Origin: Maniola hyperantus
Lineage: Eukaryota > Arthropoda > Insecta > Lepidoptera > Nymphalidae
NCBI RefSeq assembly: GCF_902806685.2
Contig: NC_048550.1
Location: forward strand, 9,467,383-9,531,382
Reading direction: 5' to 3'
Length of the DNA: 64,000 nt
Shown one piece after another: positions 12,554-26,700 of this stretch. Position numbers and translations under genes: made by a program. Numbering within the stretch: position 1 is the first letter of the stretch; every line of letters begins with the position of its first letter. A model generated the notes under the pieces. That model was given only the letters and a program-made list of their open reading frames with translations, had not been told where the DNA came from and searched no databases.

Positions 12554-13404
12554 CTGAAACTATTTAATTATTCATTAAGCTGGCCTTCGACGTAGGTAAT
12601 AACGCGAGACGTTCAAAAGAAAGCTCGTGTTTGCAGGTACGTATAGCTAACACCTGCACGGCTCGAATGAAGTGGATATTAAAAACCCCTAAAAATAAAT
12701 TCATTATATTTTATTTACACTGTGTATGGGATTCCCTACTATATTATCATTACCATCGGAGTTTTATATCATTTATCTACGGATTGCTACGCGTACGTAT
12801 ATTACTTGTGCCCTTCAAGAAAAAAGAAATATAGAAAAAATCATCTTCCGATAACGGAAATAACGAAAAAAATCCTACCTAATAGGTAAATACTGTTGAA
12901 TTTTGCTGAAAAAAAGAAAAAAATCGTAGCGTACTTTACCAACTCCGTATAAACTACCTGTAAATGCCTATACAGACCTGAACAAAATAAAAGCAAGACT
13001 TAAAACAATAAAACTTAATAAGGTGAAACAGCTACGTACAATTGAGAGACAAAGGTGCCTTGTGCTGCATAGTGCTTTAGAATTTACAAAAGCGTTAGCT
13101 GTTATAAAATTGACGGTGATGAAGCGATTGCTTAGTAAACACGTCACTCAATAGAAATGTTCACACGAACACGGTAGCTTTCTACGAACACGTAACATTT
13201 AGTAGATACTGACCTAAGCTTTTGTTGAATATTTTATTTAAACAAAAGATATCCTTTGGCCGCATATTCCTCACAGAGCACCTTTGTCTTGTCAATATTT
13301 CATCAAAAAGTAGGAAAAGAAAAAGAAAAAATATATATAGTGCTTTTACAACTATTACTACATACTATACTTATATAAATATTGTTTAAAGGAACTATTC
13401 GTTT
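12554..13404. promoter_or_regulatory. Spacer between the two ankyrin genes
   Basis: Holds the 3' end of the large ankyrin gene and presumably the promoter and leader exon of the Dpy-30/ankyrin gene. AT-rich; no other coding signal was seen. Confidence 0.35.
13233..13238 (-). terminator. Poly(A) signal of the large ankyrin gene
   Basis: TTTATT on the plus strand reads AATAAA on the minus strand, about 170 bases after the stop codon at 13405-13407. It supports a separate 3' end rather than read-through into the next ankyrin gene. Confidence 0.5.
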
Positions 13405-14762
13405 TTAATTTTTTATCTTTTCTACGTCATGAATATCAGCCAAGCTGCTTCTTTTTCTTCGGAATATATTGCTCAGCATGGTCGTTATGTGAGCGGAACT
13501 TTGCATGGATAAATCTTTTTCTAGGTGTAAAAGATTAGAACTTGCCGTAGCAAAATCGTTGAAACAACTTGATTCGGTTAAGCTTAAGCACTGGTAGTTG
13601 CTTATTCTAGCTATATCCGTACTTAACGTTTCTCTGTACTGCAATCCCCTCACAGCACACAAGTGCTTTATATTATCTGTATCCTTCGCCAGCCCTGGAA
13701 AGTTTACTATTAGACTAAAACGTATACCAGCTCCTAAGAATGTTGGCCTGTTCGATAAATGACCGAGCTTGTCATGAAACACAAAATCAAGTTTTTCATG
13801 TAGATACGTCATAATGTACGATAATTTGCTATATGTGAGACCAATTTCTCCCGGAGCATCAGCCGGCGTCGATGTTACGACCCGTAAATGATCGTGAACG
13901 TTAATCCAAACCGCCACAGTTTTATCGTCGCTCACAAATACTCCGCGACCATAAGGCCATTGCTTTCCGTGAAGACGATTGCAATCATCGATTTCATCTC
14001 TGTCACAGAGAGGAATTAATACACCCGATGCAGCTAAAGCAGCGCCTATTTCAGATGGTTTTTCCAATATTTCATTAAGAGTATAATAGGAGCCTCCTTT
14101 TTGGTCAGATTCGGGGCTTAATTGTTCAATAATTCCAGAAAACTCTTCTCTCATCAAAACTGTTGTTATTATTCTTTCAATATTCTCTAGTTTTCCAATC
14201 TTAAGGTTTAACGGCAATTCAAATCCATCTAAATTCCTCGAACACTCCATTGTACCTGATAGTACAAACTCATCGCTTGTATCAATATTTAATTCAATTA
14301 ATGGTTCAGATGATTCTGACAATGGTGGGTTTTTTACAAAATCTGAAACAGGATGTTGTGGCAAGTCTGATTGAATATTAATATTGTGAAGATCTTTTAT
14401 TAGCGGTGTCATAAACTCTGTAAACACTTCATACACGTAGTAATCTGGAGCTGTAACTCCACCGGGGAAATCTTCCTCTACAATCTGTACAACGTTTTTG
14501 TTATCCGGAATTTTTTTAACAGCTGGCCATATCACATCGAATAGATTATGGTCAAGTTTTGTAATTCTAAATTTGATCAAATCAAATATCTGTCTTTTAA
14601 GGAATCTTCCTAAAACATGAGATGGTGTTGCTTTGTTCGATGATGCAGATAGCGGCGTTCGTGTCGGTCTAGCTGATGCAAGTAGCCTGTAGCACCGTTC
14701 CAAAGTGTCTAGTGCCTCAGGTATATCCAAGACACGCCGGGACGAGACGTGATCTTCTGGTA
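13405..14762 (-). CDS. Exon: degenerate phosphagen (arginine) kinase domain
   Basis: Last exon of the large ankyrin gene, 451 aa. The N-terminal part follows the helical ATP-guanido phosphotransferase N domain (FLKRQIFDLIKFRI, NLFDVIWPAVKKI, APDYYVYEVFTEFMTPLIKD). The catalytic fold follows as WPYGRGVFVSDDKTVAVWIN, DHLRVVTS, DKLGHLSNRPTFLGAGIR and CAVRGLQYRETLS. Compared with arginine kinases, the two Glu of NEEDHLR are replaced (NVHDHLR), the reactive Cys of CPTNLG is Arg (RPTFLG), and the STRVR phosphate-binding arginines are lost (SGTMECSRN). The Arg of HLR and the Arg in GIR remain. Loss of the guanidino-site Glu and Cys argues for a pseudoenzyme, perhaps still nucleotide-binding or structural. 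A 45-residue basic tail (FRRKRSS) ends the protein. Confidence 0.8.
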
Positions 14763-17700
14763 CTGTACATATTACATTATAATAAAAAGATCTTTACGTA
14801 ATTTTCAATAACTTTTTAGACATTAAAACTAAATAATTTTACATCACTTTAATAAAATTAATTATTCTATGAAGTACTTACCCTGATCGGAGAACATTGT
14901 CTGAGCCTTCTCTTCACTTATTCCGAAATCTGATAATAATTGTCTGAATGGTAGTAGAGACGGGTTTTTGTAATAATCTTCAGCAGAGCGTCCAATCTTA
15001 AAATAAACATTTGCAGTTGCAACATTATATATTTATTTATCTATAATTACTGTAAATAATGGAATTATAACAAATGGGAAATGACAAACATGATCTTACA
15101 TCATCCAAATCTTTAGAATTAGCCCCCAATTGTTGTAACAAGTTGTAATAGTGCCCGTTGTCTGGTAATACTGCTGCAAAATGTAAAGCTGTTCTTCCTT
15201 CGAAGTCTACTGCAGATAATGTTTCAGGAAATCTAAAAGGACGTTTATAATTAAACAAATAATTCTAAATATGGCATGATATAATTCAACTTCATTGTAA
15301 CTAGTTACCTTCCTCCTAAATATTTAATTATACTCGTTTTTCCATGTATCGTAGCTACATGTAAGGGAGTAGCGCCATTGGCTGAAATGGGGTCTCGAGC
15401 GATTGCGAATTTTCTGCGGTCTAAAGCTGCTTGCAAATCTCTTATGTTACCATCTCTGGCTGCTATGTGAACTCTATTTATTTTTTGCTGCAATCGAAAT
15501 TAAATCGAGTATGAATATATGATTTCATTTTTAAGAATTTTATATTATTTTTAGGTACATGAAATATTACCATGTAATTTGGTACATTATCTAAAAAAGC
15601 TTGTAACTCAACATTGCCAGATCGTCTGCCAATCAATCTAGCTCCTTCTCCGTTTAATACTAACGTAGCTAACATTTCCATATTTGCTGTATTTATTAAG
15701 TCTGTGACTTCCGGATCGATTTCATTATCCTGTGTAGGTAAACATGTGTTAAGTTATTAAAATTCTAAATATTTAGGAAAGTCGTGTGAGGCATTCGCGG
15801 ACTATGTCAACATGTACTCTAAGAAGCTAGCAAATTAATCTAAGACTTTGAGTGTTGAGGTGTACGTGAGGTATTTGAGGTGCTTTGTTCGTTCTAAACT
15901 AATAACACCACAAGGAAGGTTTTTATTGAGTTGACTTATTACCTTTAAATTCATGACGAATTTTGATTTTTTATGACATATTATTGTGTACTTACTACAA
16001 CATTATTGCTGTGAACTGAGTTGTTTCTTTGAGTTATACTAGCGTCTTGTGTTTCTTGTTCAGCTTCACTGCTAATAATACCTTCTATTAGATTTTCTGG
16101 AATATTTCTGCTGTTGGCGACGTTTCCTTAATTAGCAAAACAACCAAAAATATTGAACTAGTTAGGGACCCCCATACACATTATTTTATATTAATTAAAA
16201 TGTAGTGGTTATATTTCATGTGTAGAGCCAGAAGAGGCATTAGGGCTACCTCTTTTGGCACTGCCGTTATTTTTTTCTAATGTAGCGCTTTTAGTGTAAA
16301 TGTCACTATGCTCAGGTTGACAAATTCCTTGTATTTGTACATCGTCATCGTCTTCACTGTTATCATGATTAGTATTACCTTCAGATGTATCTCCTTCTTC
16401 TTGCTTTGTACATGTAATATTGGCTATTTCATTTCCGTTTGTACTTTTGTCATGGTCGTTTGAATCCTCGAGTTTAACTTCATCATTTTGACCATTCATT
16501 TGTTTACTATTATGATCATCATGGTTATTGCTTTCTAATTTTTCCTCTTTTGAATCACTTTCTTTCAAGTTCTCTTCATCTGATATTTTTAATGGACTAT
16601 TATGTATACTTCCATGTGGTGTTTCTGTTTTATCAATATTTTCTTCTTCGATTGGATTACCGTTTTCATTTTCTTCATGATTGTCTTCACTTTTATTTTC
16701 ATCTGTATTTTCTGCAAGTTTACTGTTTAGGATATCATTTTCTTTCATTTCCTCAGTTTCAGTACTCTCTAGTGCTGTCTCTTCAGCGTTTCCTTTTGAA
16801 TTCTTGTGAATGTTTTCTTTTAAAACCCTATTTTGCTCATTATTTTCATTTTTCTCCTGATCTTGCACAGCATTTTCAATCTCGTTTCCCTCTTTTTCTG
16901 TCTCAACATTCTCGTTTGAAGTTTCTTCAGGGAAAAGTTCATGTGATACATTTTCTACGTCACCGTTATCAGTGGACACGTGTTTAGCATCTTCAATTTT
17001 CTCCTTAACCTTTTTCGTCTCCTCTTCTTCGTAACTTGCTTCGTTAGGCTCAGTGGTTTCCTAAAAGTAAAAATATGATTCATGCAAATGCTTTTTGCTT
17101 GAAAGCAATGCAAATCAATTAAAACGACATCCGCAATAGTGTAACATGCGAAGCTCACCTTAGTATTTTGTGTATGATCTTCCCTAGGTTCGTTATTGCT
17201 TACATTTTGTTTTTCACTATCATTCAAATCTGGTAAATCTCTAATCAACTCATGCGTGCTACTATTTTTCAGTGATGCTATTTTATTATTTTCTACGCTA
17301 TCCGTTATTGTACTTGTGTTGTTTTTTGAGGAAATATTTTCACTCGAAACCTTTAAATTTTTCTTTCTAATCTTTTTAGTATTTAGTTCTCCTATGAATT
17401 CGGTATCTAATATTTTCCAGTCCCATGAAGGTGGGTACGTACTCGAAGGAGTTCTTGGCGCCTCAGGCAATACTTTCATTAGATTTTTATCAATATCTTG
17501 AGTCCTATTGATATAATAAGCTGGGGTTTTATTTTTCTATAAAATAAAAAGTATTGTTACCTCAACCTAAATGCCCAATTATTTCTTAAAAATACTTAAG
17601 TGAAGTGCGTAACATTTTTACGTAATAAATATCGTTAGAATCAATCATAAGCGACGATAAAGAAGAGTGTGGATTTTTTTTATTATAGAGTGTGGATTAT

Positions 17701-20700
17701 GAAAAATGTATGCCTAGATGTATTAAACACTAATACACTTACATTATCAACAGCGCTTTCGTCAGCTCCTGCGCCAATAAGAGTATTGTAAGTATGTTGG
17801 TCGTCCTTTACGACCGCAGCATAATGCAAAGGTGTTCGTCCATCGTTATCAACATCGCTGATCCCTTGGGGGTATCTTTCTATGATATACTTCAAAATAC
17901 CACCATGACCCAGGCCGGCAGCCTGAGAAAATAATGGTTAATCGATTTGGGAATAACACCTAAAGCCTACTCATATTTTTTTATGAACAGACAGGATAAG
18001 TCGGGCAAAACAGAAGGTTAGGAAGAAACGACATCAGCTGATAGTCGATAAATGATAGTCAATATGAACATGAATTATTTATTTTTACATGAAGTAAATA
18101 TAGCGTACCTATACAATATCATGCTGCATTGTAAATTTGGCATATCTACTTAACCATCTAGTGCCAGAAGGTATATAAAAATTAACGAAAACTGGTAAAG
18201 TGTGTCATATATAGTGGTCTGTGGCAATATGACACGCATGTAGGAGTCCATGGTCAAGAGTCAAAAAGAAAACAAGAACATATTGTAAAAAATCGTTTTT
18301 GTTAGAATTTTTGCCTAATATAGGGTGCTGTTTGTTACAATATGTTTACGCAGACCAACTACGTACACTAGGATGTTAATTCTTATTTATCTCACAATAG
18401 TCATAATAATTAATTAATTTATAATTTAATACCAAGTGCTAATATAATAATAGTGCAATTCTTCATTTGAGATGATGATGATAGATAGATAAAAAAAATA
18501 TTTGTTGACGAACCTTTTACAATTAAAAAAAAAGTACGATTAATCGTCAAATAAATAGGGTTTCCCACTCAGCACGAAGCCGCAGCAAGCTGCTGCGCTA
18601 CTGGTATTCAGGAGGAACCTTAAAGTGTTTATTAAGAATCTATGAACTAAATAATTAGATATTATTTTTGTAATACAACATACTTTGTGCATAGCTGTCA
18701 TGTTGTTAGCATCCCTGCTGGATAGAGCCTGAGGTGGTACCGGATCGCTGGTTAATTTCAAAAGTCCTTCCAAATCGTTTTGAATAACAGCACTGTGGAT
18801 GTCGCGTATCGTATTCTGTAAAACCGAGTGGATATTGAAAACTACAGTAGGTAAGGTAAGTACACACTAAAATGTAATTTTTTTAAACAAAACAATAAAA
18901 ACCGACTCCAACGCCGTACCACAAACACTAAAAATTAAAAATAATTTAATTTATTACCGAATATTATTATGTATACATGTTAAATACCTACTTCTATAAT
19001 AATATATTTTGGAGTCGGTGCCAATTAGCTTATTAGCTACGCAAATCATCTATACTTCATATTTTTTTTAGACTCCACAATGGCGCACCTTATTGGCACC
19101 GACCCCAAAAAATATTATTATATATAGAACTAAGTATATTAACTCTTGTATACATAATATATTCGGTTATAAATTATATTAATCAAAAATTTTAGTAAGT
19201 TATTGAAGTCGGTTTTTTTATATAAAAAAAATGTATTTTTAGTGGCCCCATGTATTAAAATATGCTATGCTATGCCTGGTTAAAAGCCCTGTTGACTTAT
19301 GACTAACACCTGATCGCGCGCAATTTGCTCTTATCCGTTGAGGAGTTCCACTATCTATCTTCGAAGATGTTCATCCAGGTTTTTACCAAATTTATATTAC
19401 CTGGGAAGTATACCATTTCAAACCAAAAAATATATTATATCCATTCGGTCCAGGCGTCTTCGAGTAATCGGGGAACATACATAAAAATTAAATTAAAAAA
19501 ACAGAGATTCCGACGAATTGAGAACCTCCTCCTTATTCAATCAATAAAAGGAACGTGCACTAGGAATTCCCTTTTTATTCAACTTCTCTTATCATGGGGC
19601 AGTTAATATAAAAATAGTTATTTCTTAAATGAATGATTTACTCAGACTAGAAGACTTGGTGAAATTCTAGTAAAAAAAATAAGCTTTGCACCATGTATCG
19701 TGTTATGATTCGACCACTTTAATATCAAAATAATTTTGTTTGCGACAGGTGGACAAGCATGATTCAAAACAATTCCTAAGTCGATAGCATAAGTTATTAT
19801 TGAAATAAGCAGCTGAGATAGACAGACAGATCACTACGGTTCCTTGTTACCATTTTAGTCAGAACCCTAAAGACCACAATGAATTTAGTGGAAGCTCTTA
19901 CCATAATATAAGGCACAGCTTCAAGGAACTTCTTGACTACGGGCTGGCTAGATACTTCACTGAGCAGCCTGGCTCCCTGTCCCTCCCACACCACTCGCTG
20001 CAAGCGGCCCATGTCGCACTCATGGCACCATATCCGAATGTTGTGCCGCTTGATTACCAACCCTACAAAATAAATATGCATAAACAACATAAAAAGTATA
20101 CCGGCAGTGTATATAATTCTAGATGAAATCAAACGAGTTGCAGGGAACCAATAGATTCAAGTGACACGCGCAAGACTATTGTGCATAGAAGTCGCTACGA
20201 GACATACTTAATGTGTGCACTTTTGCAGCTGTGAACAGCTATCGCCTATCGATGATGACATCGCAATGTAGGGCCCGTTGGTGTAGATAACAGTAGGGAC
20301 AGACTGAGATATTATCTTAACAATAAATTCGCGGTCTACGCAATTTTTAGGGTTCCGTACCTGAAAAGGTAAAACGGAAACCTTATAGGATCACTTTGTT
20401 GTCTGTCTATCTGTCGGTCTGTCAAGAAACCTACAGGGTACTTCCCGTTGACCTAGAATCATGAAATTTGGCACATAGGTAGGTCTTATAGCAGACATTA
20501 GGGGAAAAATGTGAAAACCGTGAATTTGTGGTTACATCACACAAAAAAAATTAAATTGTGGTCATGAACTAATAATTAGAATTTTCTATTTTCGAAGTAA
20601 GATAACTATGTTAAGTGGGGTATCATATTTTATGAAAGGGCTTCACCTTTGCAATCTAAAACAGATTTTTATTTATTTTTATGCATTATAGTTTTTGAAT

Positions 20701-23700
20701 TATCGTGCAAAATGTCGAAAAATTACGACTGTAGTTATGTAGTACGGAACCCTCGGTGCGCGAGCCTGACTCGCACCCGGCCGGGTTTTTTTTTCTTTTA
20801 AAATCAACAGATGTTCAATCAACTAATGATGTTTTCCATCATTCTGTATTCTGTACCGGGCAGACCTGTGTTTTCCTGGTAGGTACTATCAATCGATTAA
20901 AAAGTTCAAGGTAAAGTGGCCAACAATAGGGGAAACAGGTGATAAGTAAATATAGCAAACATTACAGATTTTCTAATCGTCTCGATAGACTTTAATTTTC
21001 CGAAAATTAGGTAGGTATTAGGCACAAATGATCATAGTTACCAAGTAGGTATCTACTAATTTTTAAGCAAAGTAAAATAATTTATTAAGTTAAATTTTTA
21101 CGCTTTGTAAATGTTAACTTAGTCAGCACATCTGTCTAGTGTTTCTGCGTCCTATAACATTGCTGAAGGTCATGACCCCTTTCACATAATGATGGAGGAT
21201 TTCTTGGGGGAATAATGCGGTGGGCTCCATAATCTTTTACGTAGGTCTAATTACTGAAGGAGTAATTTTTTACGAACTATACTAATTTTTCATCGAAAGT
21301 AGTTGTAGGTACGTATTTTCAGCATCGACGCTCATCGACGCCATTGATTTCCGTCAATTTGGTCCGCGTCACTCTCGACACATACGATTAGTTGATTGTC
21401 CTCGATATTCAAATCGATTCATGTTACAGTTATTGTATAAAGCTGGAGATTGACTTTAACATTTTGGTATGTATCGAGTTTTTGTAACTCAAACCGAAGA
21501 CTGATTTCTAACGTTAGTTTGTAATGTATCATTTTGTGGTCCACTCGACTGTCGGTTGTTTCGCGTGTTCCCTTTGAGTGTTACAGTACGGTCTGCCATT
21601 TTGAGTAAAAATGGAGCACAATTGAGCCAAGAGCACGAATGATAAGTTACAAACATACGCTACAAGTCAGTCTGTGTCGCCGTATTGTACGTTGATCGCC
21701 CCTAATGGTACATTACAAACTAACGGTACAAGTCAATATCCAGCTATATGAGGTACAGCTCAAAAAAAACTAGTAGATAGCCAGTAGCCTTCCCTTCCCT
21801 TCTGGTAGAAACCGCAAAAGTAGGCCCCGAAAGACGAACTCGAGTAAGTATCACTTTTATATTATCTATGTGGGCAGAGTTTTTAGGTCTAAGTACACTG
21901 AGGTGGAACCGGGTTATGATATTATATTATAGTGTTATGACAAAAAGTAAAATAATTCAAATGTCTTTCTGGAGAGGATTTTTTTTAGGTTAGGTTAGGT
22001 TTTTAGGTAAGAAAACAAAAAAAAACAATTTGCATAGGTACTTAGCCTTGATAGAATAAAACAAATGCATCGTTGATGCAACTATAGAAGTACACTACTA
22101 TGATGACCTGTAAATCCTGTAATTCCTAATAATCCGATTGGCTTCGTAGTTTATAGTGTAAGGCTTACGAATACTTGTATCAATGCAAAAAATAAATTAT
22201 ATTATACTTATTAGGGAATCCGTAACTCAAACGGAAAAAGGTACCCTTATAGGATCACTTCGTTGTCTGTCTGTCTGTCTGCCTGTCCGTCTGTCATGTC
22301 TGTCAAGAAAACCTATAGGGTACTTCCCGTTAACCTAAAATCATGAGGCAGGTAGTTAGTTCTTATAGCACAAGTAAATTTTGTGGTTACATCTGAAAAA
22401 AAATTACAATGTGTTCATGAACAAATAAGCTCTTTACCTGTAGTACATTCCAACAGATTTTTATGCTTTTTAATAGTTTTTGATTTATCGTGCAAAATGT
22501 CGAATAAAATACTCAAATAGTCGGTGCGCGAGTCTGATTCGCACTTGGCCGGTTTTTTATTCATAATGTAAGTTTGACTGTCCCTATTCTAAGAAGGGCA
22601 GCCATTCGTAAATTTTATTAGGGTACCTACATAAAGGAATTAAAAAAATAAAATCATAAAAACCAAAAGAAAGCCAATGGCTTTTTAATTTTTTTATCAG
22701 AATCATGTCACACTCATGTTTGCTTTTTAGATGCGTGTTCTATACAATTAGAGATTTGAATCTAAACTTTGAAGGGTCATTTCATCTAACTAAACCCGAG
22801 TGAACTTAAGCTCAAGGTTAGGTCTATTATTAACCTCTTTGATTATACTCTACAAAGCACAGATATATGTATACCTACAGATATGGAACTAACGTGGCCA
22901 CTATAGTCCCTCTCGCTCAAGCAGATGTACTTGGTTGTGAAATGTTATTCCTTCTATTTTACATTCGCTTCGGCTATTGTGGATTAATATACTGCAATCC
23001 ACTATTGCACAAAAACTTCAAAAAAAATATGTATTCAAAACCCGGTGTTAAAAAGTTGACGGAGTTACACCACCGCGCCTCAGAGATCTCTCTCCGATCG
23101 TGTCGGATTGCCATCCCATTTGACTAGGAGAGAATATCGAGTAGGTACACCTGTGTTTGCTCAAATACTTGTGCACTATATCTTCTGCGGAGTTGACTAG
23201 TCTTCGATTGGCTGTCGTGGCTGTAATTCGGTTAAGAGAACATTATCTTTACTATATTATTAAGGCCAAATTGTTGTGCAATGAAGGTCGCAGTCAGGTT
23301 ACCTGGTGTTCAGACAGACACGTTGTTAATATTTAATGACGCGCCACGGATCGATCGCACATACCCAACAGACCTACACGATAGACATTTATTATCTGGG
23401 TATTGACTATTAATTTATGGAAGTTAATAGGCCATGAGGCCTTCAACTGTAGCCGACAGTACCAAATGAAAGTTCTGAATCTGAAAATCTGAATTAGTAC
23501 TCAGCAGCAATATTTTTTGTTTTATAACAAGTTAGACAATTAAAGCTAGATATACTCGTACCTACTTGTAAAAAGCTTTTTAAAAAAAATATCACTTGCT
23601 TTAACGGTGAAGGAAAACATCGTGAGGAAACTGCATGCCTGAGAGTTCTCCATAATGGTCTCTGTGTGTGTAGTCTGCCAATCCCAATCCGCACTTGGCC

Positions 23701-26700
23701 AGCGTGGTAGACTATGGCCAAAACCCTTCTCACTCTGAGAGGAGACCCGTGCTCTATAGTGAGCTGGCGATGGGTTGATCATGATGAAAAAGCTTTTTAG
23801 ATATAGACAAATTATATTATTTTGGTGTTGAATAATATTTTCAGAACTTTCAAAAACATTGCTGAATGAAGCAACAAGTTCGCGTGTTTGGCGGTCGGAA
23901 TTATTACCGCGATTAGCATAAGCGGTTTTCTAAAACACCCAAAACAATCGAAAATGTGCTATCCATCAAGATCTGATCAAATGCTATATTGGATTGAAAA
24001 TAACTAACAATGTTATCACTTTCTTATTAAATTGAGGTAATATAGGTACTGGGCTAAATTGAATTTTATAATCACGTAGCTCAATACTTACAGCAGTGAA
24101 GGTCAACATGATTACTTCGGTACCTACTTTATTTTAATTACCTATTATTTTTAATTTTGACTTATGCTGGATATTAGCTGATGCCCGCGACTTCGTCCAC
24201 ATGGATTTAGGTTTTTAGTTTTTAGTCGTTAGTCGGGGAACTCTTTGATTTTTCGCGATACCAAGTAGTTTAATATAACTCTCCATATTTTTAACTATAA
24301 CAATGCAAAAATCACGTCAATCGGTTGCTCCGTTGCGATGACGAAGGATAAACAAACAATCCAACATACAAATTACACACTTTCGCATTTATAATATGGG
24401 TAGTGATGAATAGCACCCCGTTGGGGTTATTAGGTTAGTCTTAGTTAATAAGGTATACCTACTTATTACCTGAGTGTTAGTAGTTTTAATAAAGAAAACA
24501 ACGTAGTAGAACCAGAGTCACAGACAAAATCGACAAGGAGAGGCCAATGAGTTGCAACGCGGCGTTTAATTTAATTTAATTTAAAACAACTTTATTGTTA
24601 CTAAAATTACAGAGAGTAAGAATACAGGATACACTTAAAAACAAAGGGCGACCTTATCACTAAAGTGATCTCTTCCAGGCAACCCATACTTAAGAACTTA
24701 TAGAACTGTAAGACGGGGAGTCGCAATGTAGTTATAAATATATATATAAATAGATAAATATGTATGCCTATATATATAAATAGATATATAGGCATACATA
24801 AACATACACTCTAATAGGTACATACTATACAATATAATGTTATATAGTATAATATAATATATACATATATATAAATAATATATAAAATCAATGTAATGTA
24901 ATTAAACAATAATACATAGCTAACTGTACATATTCTTATCGCAGAAAATCTACAGTGACAGATAGTGTTTCTTAACACGGTTTTTAAAGATCGCCAGCGA
25001 TTTGGAGCGTCTTATTTCGACCGGAAGTGCATTCCACAGCGAAGCTGCTTTTACAGTGAATGATTCCGCGTAGCTATGCGTATTACATTTGGTCGCTTTA
25101 AGGGGACTCAGTTCGGTGCTTTCTTCATACAAACGTAGGAGGGAAATTACAACAATATTCGATATTGTACGCACAAAACTAAGAATTATATCGATTTATC
25201 TCGTCATTATCTAGGTTTATTGATATATAAAACATTGAAAAAAATATTGATTTAAAAGTTACGACGCTCAAAAGATTCCTATTTTAACACTAAATTAATG
25301 ACAACTTTGGGCGTAAATAAATAAGATTAGGGATATGAAAATTCTAAAACAATTTATCAATAGACGTAGTTTATTTATTCATTAGTTGAAATAACTTTAC
25401 TTTGCAAACATAAATTCAGCAGTTTTTTCTCAAAAATGCTTTTCCTAAACCCTTTTCGCGCGCTTGATTTCGGTGAAAATCATCGTGCCTCTCAACTTTC
25501 TCATACAATGTCAAGTGAAAAGCAAACATGTTATCCACGTGCGCTGCCAATTTCGGTCGAGCGTCCTGCGTCACCTTAAGTCGTAACAGGAACGCAGGCC
25601 GCGATTACGTTCAAAGGAGCTAAAGAATTTAAACTGATCTTTAAGGTAGGGTGGTGACCAGGGATTGCAGGGTGGCGGCGTTGCACTTGCATTACGAGTA
25701 GATATGGAAGCGGCAGCTTAGAGAGCCAGAGGATGTTGGGATTCTTAAATCTTATATTTTTTTAATTCATTATAGGCACACGTTTGACCACAACACCTGC
25801 AGATGGAAAGTGATGATATGGCCTAGGATTTGGCGCGTTTACCTAGAGATGCCTATTCACCCTTGTTTTAAAGATACCCGGATTAATCGCGGGAAAGTAT
25901 TCCAAACCTTAGCCATGCGTATGAGGAATGGTGAACCAAAACGTTTCGTACGTGTAAATGAAATGAGGTTAGATACTGAAATAGCGATCCTACAAGGAAG
26001 ACAGAAAGAAGGGAGGACAACTAGATTAGGAGACACGACGTTGCAATGTAACCCCCACTAGGTTGACAGACGGTATCAAACACGGAGAAGAGTCACTCAA
26101 GTCTACATCAAGTCAAGGATACAAAAATGTGGATTGTGGAAATCTCTACAAGATATTATGTCCAACTGTGACATCGGTTGAGACGAATGAACAAATGAAC
26201 TTTCTAAGCTAAAACTAGCTTCAAATCGAAAGAAGAAATATTTAGGTTGGTACGTATGTTTGTAAAAGAAAATTTGTAATTCCGTGGTTCGGAATCAACC
26301 TTGAAGGTATAAGCACCTACGTAGTAAAGTAAATCATTGTCCGAAATGAAAAGTCAGTTAATATGACACGATAATGGGCGTGGCGTCAATTCCGTGAAAG
26401 GCCGTAAAGTATAATATTCATGACCACGCAACATTTGACCAAGCCTTTGAAAGCCAAGCCTTTTACATGACACAAAGATAAATAACCCATACTTACTAAG
26501 TAATATTATAATTACGATAGTGTGTCTATCTGTCTATGTGCTAACCGATTTTGAAAAAATATGTAAATAAGTGTACCTACCTAACTTGTAGCTACACTTA
26601 TTCTGGAAAATTAAAGGATTCCCACGGGATTTTAAAAATACCCGTCAATAAAAAAGCATATTGGTAACATATTATACCGAAATATGTAGGTATCTGCGTG

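Noticed and set aside
12553..13405. Joining the two ankyrin genes into one
   Set aside because: The large gene has a stop and an AATAAA 170 bases later, and no convincing phase-1 donor was found near its end. RNA data could still overturn this.
16550..16987. 145-residue plus-strand open frame
   Set aside because: It is antisense to the acidic exon of the ankyrin gene. Its Phe/Leu/His-rich composition is just the complement of Glu/Asn codons.
21985..22008. Interstitial TTAGG repeat (insect telomere motif)
   Set aside because: Only three units in an AT-rich intron; chance or a short relic is enough to explain it.
22867..23127. 86-residue plus-strand frame in the large intron
   Set aside because: No recognisable family and no splice sites in context; more likely chance in intronic sequence.
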